Below the pieces are notes generated by a model. It saw only the letters and a list, made by a program, of their open reading frames with translations. It was not told where the DNA came from and ran no database searches. 46,755 nt of DNA from Microcaldota archaeon (lineage in GTDB: Archaea > Micrarchaeota > Micrarchaeia > Micrarchaeales > CABMGC01), in NCBI GenBank assembly GCA_021810375.1, contig JAJZJB010000003.1:1-46755 (forward strand). The letters are read 5' to 3'. The position numbers and the translations under genes were made by a program. Position 1 is the stretch's first letter; each line of letters starts with the position of its first letter. Positions 14,762 to 23,248 of this stretch are shown piece by piece.

Positions 14762-17182
14762 CTATAGGATGAACTGGTCGAGGTTATCCGTGTCTATAAG
14801 TATTATATAAGAATATTCTATGCCCATCTTTAGAAGCTCCGCATCATCACCATACGAGTTATAGAGCCTGCCAACGAAGTCAAGCTTCTGCATCTCAGAA
14901 AGAAATACTACATATACCTTGTAAGCGTTGTTCAGCGCAACATCCTTCATTCCAGATATGGAGGAATATATTATCACATGGGCTTGCGATCCCCTCTTGG
15001 TTATTATCATGTCAATGTGCGGATCTGCATCAAGATCCGTGAAGAGCATCGCATTCTGCACGCAGTAATCCCTTAATTTCCTGAATATTGTCAGATACTC
15101 TATATCGTGGTGCGATTCCGTAATCCACTTGACAGGAGCATAATATCCCCCGCTTGCCACCAGAGCACCCTCGTTTGCCAGTTTGTTTAGCACGGCTGTG
15201 GTGTTCTGCAGGGTTATTGCTATTGGCACGTTCTCATACCGTATGTTCGAGCTGACGCCGTTCTTTACCTCCTCTGCTGTCAACGGCATGTATTTCCACC
15301 TGTATGTGTAGTTTACAGAGTCGAAAATGCCGGTTATTGCATTCCTGTCGGTCTTAAGCTTCACCCTCCTTGCCGGTGGGAAGTTAGGCACGTCTATGAA
15401 GTAATCGTCCTGTGCAGGAGCCTTCAACAGGACGTTTAGAAGGACTACGATGGCTATTGCTATGCCGAATTCTATGTAAAGCGGTGGGATCGATATGCCA
15501 GCTGGCTGAATATAGCCTACCTTATACTCATATGTAGTCCCAAACATGCCAAACGCGAATGTCTTCTGCCCATATTGCTCCACCGCACCGCTTGGTAATG
15601 CATAGATCAGTTTGCCATTCTGCGTTGTCTTTCCATTCTCCGTATATGCGCCGTTCACGCTGACTGTATAAGATATATTGTATAACGGTATATGGTTGCT
15701 GGATACGTTGAATATGAAGGTGTTGTTCTTGAAGTTGAGCGCAACAGGGCTAAAAGTCACATTCGCGACCTGGAAGAGCGTTGCTGTGTATGGCGTTGAA
15801 CTGATGTCCTGCAGTTCTGCTATGTAATAGCCACTTGGAAGCGAGAAATGGGAATACTGCTGCACGCTGAATGGCTTGCTGAAGAAACCAACAGGCAGCG
15901 AGCCAAAGAGGTTCCCGCTCAGGTTGAGTATGCTCAGGTGGAAAGATGTCTGCTGGTCGAGCGCGTTGGAGCTGCTTATCGTTATAGGCACTATCTGTGT
16001 CTCACCTACTATCGGCTGCATGCTTACCAGACCATCAGAAAGGAACTCCGACATGAAAGGTATCTGAGTCTCAACCTGGTATCTGTCATTGCTGATGAAT
16101 ATCTGTGCTACTGAATAGCTGTCCTGATACCGGAGCGCTTCGGATTCGTTTATAGGGTAGCCTGCCTGCTGCTGGAGTGTAAGCACCGGCGCTGTTCCTA
16201 TGGCCGTGGCATTTGTTATATTGTACTTTGCGTATCCGTATGTGAGCCTGTTGAACCAGAACTTCGAGTCTATCATTGTTGCTATGTCATTTGCAAGCGA
16301 GCTGGCGTTGTTCCATCCTGCTGTGGGGTAGTTGCTCAGTGCTATAAGAGTTCCATTTTCTACATTTATCCAGCTTACGTTTCCCTCTTCCTCTATGCCG
16401 CGGTAGAACCTGAAAGTCGGGGATGAAAAATGCAGGTTAAGTTGCATGCTACTGTTTAAGACAGTCTGCCCCGATCGGAAAGGAAGCGTTGCTATGCCAG
16501 AGTAGTTGAGCAAAGCAAGATTTGATTGCGGTGTTACGAATCTGCCTCCCTGAAGCCCTATGGCCCCAGAAAAGTTAGTACCTACATATATGACTGAGTC
16601 TCCTCGTGCGAGTAGACCAAGAAGCGTCTCGTTTCCAGTGAGATCTATGCCTGCAAAGGGCTGGCCCGGCAGCAGGCTACCTGGAATGAGCCCGGTAGCA
16701 AGCACTATTATCGAATTGTCTGGTACAGTACTCAGGTTCTCCAGTGAGACAAGGTTGAAGCTAGTGGCGTTTTCTATCAATCCGTGCTGTCTGAGCGAGA
16801 CCTGCAACGCGTCTTCCAGCGAACTGGTCTGGAAGCACTGTATGCAATAATCAACCGCTCCTATCAGCGAGTCTGCAAGATATACGCGCTCTACAGGTTG
16901 CTTTGAGTACATTGCCAGCGATACGTTCATAGCAGTTGCATTGGAAAGCCTGTAGCTCAGCAATGCATATCCTACGATGTCCTGGGAGTTGTTGTATACG
17001 AGGAGATTATCCCTGGCTATCGAGATATTGCCAGCTATGGTTCCGTTCACCTCCGGAGCGGACTTAAAGTTCAGCCCGCCTATTGAGATCGCGATATATC
17101 CTACCATCAACAGCACTGCGAGTGCTATGACCGCTAGCACAACCACTATTATGCGTATCTTCGATTCCATGTAGGCCCTCAT
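14762..17182 (-). CDS. Large membrane-anchored, sequon-rich surface protein
   Basis: 806 residues, not recognised. An N-terminal helix (about residues 8-32) anchors a large extracytoplasmic region (about 35-575) that carries about 22 N-x-S/T sequons and little charge. A second helix (about 578-600, IEFGIAIAIVVLLNVLL) leads to a cytoplasmic domain of about 200 residues with motifs such as DLDADPHIDMIITKRG and AHVIIYSS. The start at the second Met (MESKIRI) is also possible. The first ATG directly follows the stop of the 48-residue gene (TGAATG), so it closes the VirB4-type operon. It may be a surface component or receptor of the apparatus, with the cytoplasmic part signalling to it; this is inferred from context. 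Confidence 0.8.
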   Translation of the reverse strand: MRAYMESKIRIIVVVLAVIALAVLLMVGYIAISIGGLNFKSAPEVNGTIAGNISIARDNLLVYNNSQDIVGYALLSYRLSNATAMNVSLAMYSKQPVERVYLADSLIGAVDYCIQCFQTSSLEDALQVSLRQHGLIENATSFNLVSLENLSTVPDNSIIVLATGLIPGSLLPGQPFAGIDLTGNETLLGLLARGDSVIYVGTNFSGAIGLQGGRFVTPQSNLALLNYSGIATLPFRSGQTVLNSSMQLNLHFSSPTFRFYRGIEEEGNVSWINVENGTLIALSNYPTAGWNNASSLANDIATMIDSKFWFNRLTYGYAKYNITNATAIGTAPVLTLQQQAGYPINESEALRYQDSYSVAQIFISNDRYQVETQIPFMSEFLSDGLVSMQPIVGETQIVPITISSSNALDQQTSFHLSILNLSGNLFGSLPVGFFSKPFSVQQYSHFSLPSGYYIAELQDISSTPYTATLFQVANVTFSPVALNFKNNTFIFNVSSNHIPLYNISYTVSVNGAYTENGKTTQNGKLIYALPSGAVEQYGQKTFAFGMFGTTYEYKVGYIQPAGISIPPLYIEFGIAIAIVVLLNVLLKAPAQDDYFIDVPNFPPARRVKLKTDRNAITGIFDSVNYTYRWKYMPLTAEEVKNGVSSNIRYENVPIAITLQNTTAVLNKLANEGALVASGGYYAPVKWITESHHDIEYLTIFRKLRDYCVQNAMLFTDLDADPHIDMIITKRGSQAHVIIYSSISGMKDVALNNAYKVYVVFLSEMQKLDFVGRLYNSYGDDAELLKMGIEYSYIILIDTDNLDQFIL

Positions 17183-17329
17183 TCAAGTGCCCTTGCCCTT
17201 AACAAGGTACTTCTCAAGCAGGGCCTGTACGAACCGTGAAACGGCATTGGACTGGTCGTTCACACGCTTTATGACCCTGTAGGTCTTGACGTACTTGAAC
17301 CTCCTCTTTACTGACACTGAGTACTGCAT
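17183..17329 (-). CDS. 48-residue basic protein inside the VirB4 operon
   Basis: An ORF missed by the track because of its length. It starts at an ATG one base after the stop of the coiled-coil winged-helix gene (TGACATG), and its stop directly abuts the ATG of the 806-residue protein. It begins MQYSVSVKRRFKYVKTYRVI and continues with an amphipathic helix (NAVSRFVQALLEKYL). A beta strand followed by basic helices resembles a ribbon-helix-helix monomer, but I cannot confirm that. The gapless placement between two operon genes is the best evidence that it is translated. Confidence 0.7.
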   Translation of the reverse strand: MQYSVSVKRRFKYVKTYRVIKRVNDQSNAVSRFVQALLEKYLVKGKGT

Positions 17330-17330
17330 G

Positions 17331-18062
17331 TCACTCCTTCAGTTCGAGGTATCCTTGTGACACCATCTTATCAAGTATCTGCTCTACCCTTGGCTGCACT
17401 ATATTGTATGCCTTGGCAAACTCGCCTACATCTATTGTGCTGTTGTGCACTTCTATCCAGTCCATTACCATATTCATAAGCGCTTGATCGGAGTACTTCT
17501 GCAATGCTGCGATGTCTTCCTTCAGCTTCTTGTTCTCCTCGTTAAGCTGGCTTGTCTGAACTGTGAGGTTTCTGTTTGCCGCGCTCAATTCGAGGTTTAG
17601 CCTTTTTAGCTCCCTATACTCGGAAAGCTGCGAATCATACTTGTTGAACAAGCTACTGTAGTTGTCCGAGAGCCCTTTAAGCAGGTCATCCACTACCGAA
17701 TCTACATACTGGTAGAACCTAGTCTCATCTATCTTGAATATGCCAGAAAGTATGGAGAGCATGGATATCATATCTTTTATGACGTATGCCCTCCTCATGC
17801 GGTCGCTCGTGTCTGGTGGGATCGAGTATATGGCTCCTATTGAGTCCTTAGAGATCTCTATCATGTAGAAAAGGTATGGCTTCTTGTTTATGTTCCTGCT
17901 CTCTATTCGCGCAGCAACCAGCTTCCCATCCTCTAACTTAATAGAATAGAAAGGTATCTGCGAGATCCGCGCAAGCGCCTGCTCCAGTGTGCCGTTCAGG
18001 GCTCCACCGAAAGTGACCTCCTCGACTTTCGGGATGGTCACTGTCTCTGCGGTCATGCTCAT
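17331..18062 (-). CDS. Coiled-coil and winged-helix protein of the VirB4 operon
   Basis: About 243 residues; the ATG at 18062 is preferred over the track's TTG at 18065. Residues about 1-130 form an alpha/beta domain with no membrane segment. Residues about 140-190 are a strong coiled coil (ELKRLNLELSAANRNLTVQT and what follows). The last 55 residues are a winged-helix-like domain (DVGEFAKAYNIVQPRVEQIL). It is encoded in the same minus-strand operon as the VirB4-type ATPase. It could be a cytoplasmic regulator or adaptor of the complex. A 73-base gap upstream contains an AT-rich box (TTATACTTGCC on the plus strand), possibly an internal promoter. Confidence 0.75.
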   Translation of the reverse strand: MSMTAETVTIPKVEEVTFGGALNGTLEQALARISQIPFYSIKLEDGKLVAARIESRNINKKPYLFYMIEISKDSIGAIYSIPPDTSDRMRRAYVIKDMISMLSILSGIFKIDETRFYQYVDSVVDDLLKGLSDNYSSLFNKYDSQLSEYRELKRLNLELSAANRNLTVQTSQLNEENKKLKEDIAALQKYSDQALMNMVMDWIEVHNSTIDVGEFAKAYNIVQPRVEQILDKMVSQGYLELKE

Positions 18063-18138
18063 CAAACCAAGCTATATAGTTATTGAGATAGGAACTTTCT
18101 TATACTTGCCCTATTGCCGCTGAGAGCATGCATGCGCG

Positions 18139-18552
18139 TTATGTGCCGAGGAACCGCCGAGACTTGGTTGTTCCCCGAGCCGCCTTTCCCTTCGCTGTCC
18201 CTCCGTTGCCAAGGTCGAGGGCAGGCATGTAACTAAGCAGGGAGAGCAGATAAAAGAAGGCCAGTATGGCCAGGGTGAGCGCGAAGGTCTTCAAGCTGGG
18301 CCCTGTAAGCAATCCTAATATTACAAATATGATCCCAAGGCCAACGTAGAGCATGCGCCTTCCGGTGAATTTCTTCCTTGCCTTGTTGTACTGCGGCCAG
18401 TCCTCCTTGCACACCACCAGGATATTGTCCCTTGCGTTCCTGGTTATGTTTCTCTTGAACCAGCGCATTGACTCGAGCACCCAGTCGCTCTTCACCCGTA
18501 TTCCCTGCTTCTCCTTGCCGCATATGATGCACACAAAACCTTTGGCTGCCAT
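18139..18552 (-). CDS. Zinc-ribbon plus two-helix membrane protein
   Basis: About 137 residues. The N-terminus has CIICGKEKQG and a later single Cys (VVCKEDWPQ), suggesting a small metal-binding module. Two hydrophobic segments follow (about 73-90 and 93-112, MLYVGLGIIFVILGLLTG and LTLAILAFFYLLSLLSYM), then a basic tail. The ATG at 18552 gives MAAKGFVCIICGKE; the track starts at a GTG three codons upstream that overlaps the previous stop. It sits in the VirB4 operon and is probably a small membrane component. The family is not recognised. Confidence 0.7.
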   Translation of the reverse strand: MAAKGFVCIICGKEKQGIRVKSDWVLESMRWFKRNITRNARDNILVVCKEDWPQYNKARKKFTGRRMLYVGLGIIFVILGLLTGPSLKTFALTLAILAFFYLLSLLSYMPALDLGNGGTAKGKAARGTTKSRRFLGT

Positions 18553-18560
18553 GATAATCA

Positions 18561-18857
18561 CTAATCTACGTTAAGTTCTACCACTTTCCCGTATGTCTCG
18601 CTTATGTTCTGCTCGTCAAGCATGTTGAATATGTCTGTTATCGTAACGTCATCGACGCCTATTCTCCTGAGTATGTTTGACGCATCTGCCGGTCTGACTC
18701 CATACCTCCGCAGCATGCTTACAAAGGCCAGCGCGTTTATGTGCCTGTGCGTCTTGTTGATCTGGTTGAGCATGTCGTCTATGTTCTTGGTGCTGACCTT
18801 GAATGCTGCGAGGACCTGCTCGAGCTTTATCCTGTTGATCACGAATGTGTTTGCCAT
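18561..18857 (-). CDS. Stand-alone paralogue of the VirB4-type C-terminal helical domain
   Basis: A 98-residue all-helical soluble protein. It aligns by eye with the last 65 residues of the ATPase encoded immediately upstream: FVSMLRRYGVRPADASNILR..GVDDVTITDIF against LVRLMMKRGVSKEVVVVFLR..KMVDTTITRVF. The two arose by duplication of a C-terminal domain. Five bases separate it from the ATPase gene. A free copy could cap, compete with or mediate oligomerisation of the ATPase tail. No characterised family is recognised. Confidence 0.78.
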   Translation of the reverse strand: MANTFVINRIKLEQVLAAFKVSTKNIDDMLNQINKTHRHINALAFVSMLRRYGVRPADASNILRRIGVDDVTITDIFNMLDEQNISETYGKVVELNVD

Positions 18858-18862
18858 TCAAT

Positions 18863-20365
18863 TCACACGTATGAAAATACCCTGGTTATTGTGGTGTCCA
18901 CCATTTTCATGCTCCTCAGGAAGACCACGACAACTTCCTTGCTCACTCCGCGCTTCATCATGAGCCGCACCAGGTCCCTGACATCCGCTATGCGCTCCTT
19001 CTTGTCAAGGTCATTGAAGATGGATATTATTATATCAGAGCTTATGCCCGACTCTATCATCTTGGAATTAAGGTCTATCCTCTCGAAGTAATACTCTTTC
19101 TGTATGCTTGTGTCTGCAAGTTCTGACTGAGTAAGTATCTCCGAGATATTTATGGTGTAAACGTCTAGCGGCTCTTCGCCGACTATCCTCTCAAGTAGGA
19201 AAACGTCAGGGAACTGTACGGCTGCATGGAATGACATGTCGAAGGCTGCCTGGCCTACCCCGAACTTTCCTATCGCAGATCTCATGAAATTGGAGAAGTT
19301 CAGCGATCCCTGCAGGTAATTCATGAACTTCTCGAACCTGATCCTAAGCATAACCGTGGTGCCTACATTAGAGAATATGGCCTCATTCACGTCGGTAGGG
19401 TTCTGTGATGCTACTATGAGCCCGAATTGGTACTTTCTCCCCTCCCTAACTATCGTTATTGCGTCGCTCCTGTCATCGCTTGCCACTTTCCATGCCTCGT
19501 CTAGCACGACTATTGCCTTCAGGCCCTTGCTGCTGCTCCATCCCTCGGCGCGCATCTTCTCCTTCAACGTCTGAAGTATGAACATGGCCGCCAGGGCCCT
19601 GAATTTCTCGTCAGGCAGGCCTGAGAGGTCCATGTCGACCAGGCCCGAGGAAGCCAGTTTGCCTATATCTATGGTGGATTTCCTTGCGAAATAGTCCTCT
19701 CCTTCCCTAGTGAACTGGCGCAGCCTGTAAAGTGCGTTCTCCAACTCTGCAGGGTACTCGTATGAGCCATCCTGGAGCTTCTCCTCCAGCAATGTTGTGA
19801 CATCCTTCAGCGTAGGCGCATCCCTGCCCGCTTCAGGTACCGAGGAGAGCACGAACCCCGCGTTGACATACGCCTGCTCCATCGCTTCCCCGGTGAGACG
19901 CCTCTGTTCTGGATAATCGCCTATGTCAGTTAGTATATCAAAAGAGTTCATGATCTGCTTTACCCTGTCTATGGGCTTCATTCCTGAGAGATCCATGATG
20001 TTTATGTAGTCGCCTTTTGATAGCGAGATTATTACCCCGCCGCTCTGCTTTACCCAGGCCTTGTACTCTCCTGCCCAGTCAACTATTATGGCATTGGTGT
20101 TCCAGATGTAGCTCGCCCTAATAAGGAAGGTCTTGACAAAAAAGCTCTTTCCTGCGCCTGTGATTCCCACTACGGCAAGATGCGGGTTTGTAAGCGTGGC
20201 AAAGCTCCACGTGAAAGGCACGCCGAATAGTTTCGTGGTGCCTATGAATATCGAGTCCGTAGGGTCATTGAGCAAGTACTCAAAAGGCGGCTCTGGGGGT
20301 CTTGTCAGGAAGACCCTCTTGGCCACCTCGTTGCTCATTATGTTCTGGATCCTTATCAATGACAT
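18863..20365 (-). CDS. VirB4/TraC-type secretion ATPase (C-terminal motor domain)
   Basis: A 500-residue FtsK/HerA-superfamily ATPase. Walker A is GITGAGKS at about 67-74, Walker B AIVVLDEAWK at about 284-293, followed by the (A)SQNPTDV segment near 320 that is typical of VirB4-type proteins. An early strand with IIVDWAGEYKAW precedes an all-alpha insertion. The N-terminal domain usually fused to VirB4 is absent, and two upstream genes appear to supply equivalents. The last 70 residues are a helical domain duplicated in the next gene. VirB4 ATPases power assembly of type IV secretion channels and pili. The VirB4 assignment is strong within the superfamily; DNA versus protein transport cannot be read from sequence. 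Confidence 0.88.
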   Translation of the reverse strand: MSLIRIQNIMSNEVAKRVFLTRPPEPPFEYLLNDPTDSIFIGTTKLFGVPFTWSFATLTNPHLAVVGITGAGKSFFVKTFLIRASYIWNTNAIIVDWAGEYKAWVKQSGGVIISLSKGDYINIMDLSGMKPIDRVKQIMNSFDILTDIGDYPEQRRLTGEAMEQAYVNAGFVLSSVPEAGRDAPTLKDVTTLLEEKLQDGSYEYPAELENALYRLRQFTREGEDYFARKSTIDIGKLASSGLVDMDLSGLPDEKFRALAAMFILQTLKEKMRAEGWSSSKGLKAIVVLDEAWKVASDDRSDAITIVREGRKYQFGLIVASQNPTDVNEAIFSNVGTTVMLRIRFEKFMNYLQGSLNFSNFMRSAIGKFGVGQAAFDMSFHAAVQFPDVFLLERIVGEEPLDVYTINISEILTQSELADTSIQKEYYFERIDLNSKMIESGISSDIIISIFNDLDKKERIADVRDLVRLMMKRGVSKEVVVVFLRSMKMVDTTITRVFSYV

Positions 20366-20382
20366 AATATTCTACCGATAAA

Positions 20383-21213
20383 CTATTTCTGCGTCTGGAA
20401 CATTTTCAGTAATTCAGCTTCCCCCGGTATCCTGTAATCAAAGTCATGGAGGTAATGCACTTCCCTGCCAGTCACCCTGAATATGCTTAAGTCCAGCGCA
20501 TTGAAAAGGGTCTGGAGCTGGTTCAGCTGCAGGCTGACTGCGTCAAGTGCCTCTTTCTCGCTCACGCCTACTGCTGTAGACTCTATATACATTACGACAT
20601 TCAAGGGTCGTTCCCCTGCAGATACCCTGTCCATCCTCTGCTGTATTATCTGCATGCGCCTCTGGAGCGCCTCAAGGCTCATCGTGTTCGGATTGGTGGC
20701 ATTCATCTCCCTAGAAATCTGGAATTCGAGATACCCCCTCTGGCCGTCAAGCTCGTCCCTGTATTTCTGCACATCCTCAGGTATAGTTATAAGATTGAAC
20801 TTGAACGGGAAGTCTATGTTCATTGCTATCCTTTCCCACCTATCCACAGCACCCGATAGGTCCGTCTCATTCTGTTCCGGTTGCTGGGAAGTGAATACGT
20901 ATCCGTACACATTCCCTGTGAGATAACCTGTCGCATAATAGACCCCGTTCGTTACTTTCACTACTGCATCGTTGCCCTCCGAGAGCATTATGCCGTTTGC
21001 AGGTATGATCCTCAGGTGGAACGCCTTCATAATGGCAGGAAAGACAAGGAAGTCAACGTAATTTATGGCTAGTATTATGCCCATGCCGAATATAGTCAGG
21101 ATCACCATTACGTAACCAAGAATCCCATAATCAGTGCTTGTAAGTATAAGTAGCAGGGCTACAAGGGCCGTTGCTGCAAGGTATACAATTGATTCCTCAT
21201 CTACCATTCTCAC
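20383..21213 (-). CDS. Two-helix membrane protein with VirB4-N-domain-like region (copy 2)
   Basis: 276 residues. Two close N-terminal membrane helices (about 8-25 and 28-50) resemble a VirB3/PrgI-type hairpin. They are followed by a soluble alpha/beta domain containing GVYYATGY, a helical linker (LEALQRRMQIIQQRMDRV) and a C-terminal segment (VSEKEALDAVSLQLNQLQTL) whose pattern recalls the VirB4/TraC N-terminal domain. It is clearly paralogous to the preceding gene, which overlaps it by four bases (ATGA). The motor domain follows 17 bases downstream. I infer that VirB3 and the VirB4 N-domain are fused here and separated from the motor. Confidence 0.75.
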   Translation of the reverse strand: MRMVDEESIVYLAATALVALLLILTSTDYGILGYVMVILTIFGMGIILAINYVDFLVFPAIMKAFHLRIIPANGIMLSEGNDAVVKVTNGVYYATGYLTGNVYGYVFTSQQPEQNETDLSGAVDRWERIAMNIDFPFKFNLITIPEDVQKYRDELDGQRGYLEFQISREMNATNPNTMSLEALQRRMQIIQQRMDRVSAGERPLNVVMYIESTAVGVSEKEALDAVSLQLNQLQTLFNALDLSIFRVTGREVHYLHDFDYRIPGEAELLKMFQTQK

Positions 21214-22064
21214 ACCTGTTTCAATCCGCTCCTCACGCTTATCTGCGAGCTCAGGTTTGCTATCGGTATCATCTGTTCCGGTTCAATGAGTTGCAGTATC
21301 TCTTTTCCCGTCGCAAGCGAAGCGCTGATGCCATACGTGGAACTGATTCCTGCCGCTAGTTCGTCCCCTTTGGATATTGCAAGGTTTACTGCTTCCTCCT
21401 CTGAGCTTCCGGTGGCACTCACCATCGCATAAGACATCATCGAGTGCGACTTCGCCCTGCTGACGCTCTCCAGCATGTTCCTCCACATCGTTACTTTCCC
21501 TCTCAGGTGCTCTACCTCTGGAGCCACCTCTTTCTTGGCCGTGCCGCCCCCTTCCTTATTCATGATCTGGTTGTACTTATCCTGCGCCTCGTTTAGCTTT
21601 GCGCGTATCTTTTCTATATATTCGTCTTTGTTGAGCACGTAAAGCTGCGTGCTTATCCTGAACGGTTCCTTTATTATCGAGAGCATCTTGCCAAAGCTTG
21701 TGGCAAAGTCTATCTTTTCCTGGTCCTCCATTTCCGTGCCCGACCTGTATATCGGTATCTTCACAAACACAGTTGCATAGACCAGGTCTCCAACCCGCTT
21801 CATTATCGCAGTGCCTGAAGGCGACATTATATATGGATCTCCGCTATCCAGCACCAATTTCTTTCCCTTCATCTTCCTGAGGGGATCAAAAAGGTACGTG
21901 TAGTAGCGGCTTGCCATCGCTAGTATGTCGCACAGGATTGCTAGAAGCCCCATTATGAACTTCAGTATCCCGAGCCCGGGCCCAGCCGCCACCCCCACTA
22001 ATATGAAGGCAAGTGAGGCAGCCACCAGAGAAATGAACAATATCCACCTGAATTCGAAGGCCAA
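21210..22064 (-). CDS. Two-helix membrane protein with VirB4-N-domain-like region (copy 1)
   Basis: 284 residues and the first gene of the downstream half of the cluster. Two membrane helices (about 6-28 and 31-50) are followed by a YYTYLFDPLRK junction, a beta-rich part with DLVYATVF, a coiled helical section with KLNEAQDKYNQIMNK and a C-terminal SSEEEAVNLAISKGDELAAG segment. The order and several motifs (P...K, imlS..g.a, vYAT) match copy 2, so the pair is a duplication. A TATA box at 22100-22107 lies about 40 bases before the start. The presumed role is the membrane base of the VirB4-type ATPase. Confidence 0.75.
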   Translation of the reverse strand: MAFEFRWILFISLVAASLAFILVGVAAGPGLGILKFIMGLLAILCDILAMASRYYTYLFDPLRKMKGKKLVLDSGDPYIMSPSGTAIMKRVGDLVYATVFVKIPIYRSGTEMEDQEKIDFATSFGKMLSIIKEPFRISTQLYVLNKDEYIEKIRAKLNEAQDKYNQIMNKEGGGTAKKEVAPEVEHLRGKVTMWRNMLESVSRAKSHSMMSYAMVSATGSSEEEAVNLAISKGDELAAGISSTYGISASLATGKEILQLIEPEQMIPIANLSSQISVRSGLKQV

Positions 22065-22099
22065 GTCTCCACCATCGCAAGAATATCACGCTGTTAAAC

Positions 22100-22107
22100 T
22101 TTATATA
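22100..22107 (-). promoter_or_regulatory. TATA box of the VirB4 operon
   Basis: TATATAAA on the minus strand (CTTTATATA on plus) lies 36-43 bases before the start of the first two-helix gene, giving a short leader. A second, plus-strand box lies at 22169-22175 for the divergent gene. Confidence 0.55.
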
Positions 22108-22168
22108 GGCATTGCCGCCTCGCTTTAACTGACTCTAATCCAAGGTGCAAACCTGCATTAGCAAACTC

Positions 22169-22175
22169 TTATATA
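22169..22175 (+). promoter_or_regulatory. TATA box of the opposite-strand secreted-protein gene
   Basis: TTATATA about 30 bases before the ATG at 22205 implies a nearly leaderless transcript. A purine-rich AAAGGAAGA precedes the start codon. Confidence 0.55.
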
Positions 22176-22204
22176 GCAAGGAAACCAAACCGTAAAGGAA
22201 GATT

Positions 22205-23176
22205 ATGACGATAACGGCTTACAGGACCATGCCAGGCAGTGCCTTGAAGACGCTTGCAAGGTCTGCGGCAATTTCAGCTGCAATAGCGCTTGCCCCTGCA
22301 ACGCTTGCATATGCTGCACCAACCTCCCATAACGACGCCGGCTCAAACGTGCCTTCGGCTCCTGCGTGCAAGCCTTCTGCATCAAAAGGCGTGAGCACCG
22401 CCCTATACACGCTTCTGCAGCAGGACAGCAAGACCCTAATACCGAGCAACTCAACTGCAAGCGGCTACGCAATCATAGAAGGCAACCTGCTCTTAGCCAC
22501 TTCATACTACGACTCGCAATCCGGATCACGGTTTGCTCAGGCCAACATCCCTGGGCCTGCAAGCCAGAGAGGATTCATAAACTTCACTGCACATGCAGCC
22601 GCAGGCACTGTGAAAGTGAGCGAATACGGCAATATTGCTACAAACGGCATCTCATGCGACATAAAAGCAGAGTACCCGCAGGCCATTGCAGTGCCAAAAG
22701 GTCGTCCGGCCCTGCAAGCATGCAGCACAAGCGCATCCATAGGCCTTGAACGCAGAATAAGGTATGCATACGCGAAGAGCGCAAGAGATTTTGCGAGCGA
22801 TTATCCAAGCGAGACAAAAGTCGACGGCGTTGTGTCAGGCAACTCTGTAGCTTTCTACAGGCCGCTTCCCGGATTCCTGTCCGTTTTCCCTCCGAACAAG
22901 GCGCGCGCCTTCATGGCCGGGAGCCGGAACCAGCGTGCAAACATGAAGATATATGCGTATTGGAGCTCAGACGAGAAGCTTTCTGCAGTAATGGAGCGCG
23001 GTACGATAGTCATTGGCGGTAAGGCATGCAGCGTCAATTACTCGTACAGGTATCCTGCCAAGTCCAACATACCTGCTGCTGCAGGCACTCTGGGTGCTGT
23101 TGCATTAGTATTCGCATTGTACGTGACGCGCAGGCTTAGGGATCGTGCTACTGCAAGGAAGATCTTCAATACCTAA
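22205..23176 (+). CDS. Secreted, C-terminally anchored protein of unknown function
   Basis: 323 residues, the only plus-strand gene in the 20-kb cluster. A signal peptide is visible (about residues 15-38, ending AYAAP). An Ala/Ser-rich extracytoplasmic domain with five cysteines follows (for example APACKPSA, GISCDIKAEYP, LQACSTS, GKACSVNYSY). The C-terminus has one hydrophobic helix (about 290-310) and the basic stop-transfer RRLRDRATARK. The topology is that of a surface-exposed protein anchored by its tail. It has its own TATA box. The family is not recognised; its location between the two halves of the apparatus suggests a linked surface role or a later insertion. Confidence 0.75.
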   Translation: MTITAYRTMPGSALKTLARSAAISAAIALAPATLAYAAPTSHNDAGSNVPSAPACKPSASKGVSTALYTLLQQDSKTLIPSNSTASGYAIIEGNLLLATSYYDSQSGSRFAQANIPGPASQRGFINFTAHAAAGTVKVSEYGNIATNGISCDIKAEYPQAIAVPKGRPALQACSTSASIGLERRIRYAYAKSARDFASDYPSETKVDGVVSGNSVAFYRPLPGFLSVFPPNKARAFMAGSRNQRANMKIYAYWSSDEKLSAVMERGTIVIGGKACSVNYSYRYPAKSNIPAAAGTLGAVALVFALYVTRRLRDRATARKIFNT

Positions 23177-23248
23177 GCTACAGGATGCATTCAATAAGTA
23201 TCCTAACCTGGAGAAGAGGAGCTTACAGAATTTATTTGTGTGAGAATA

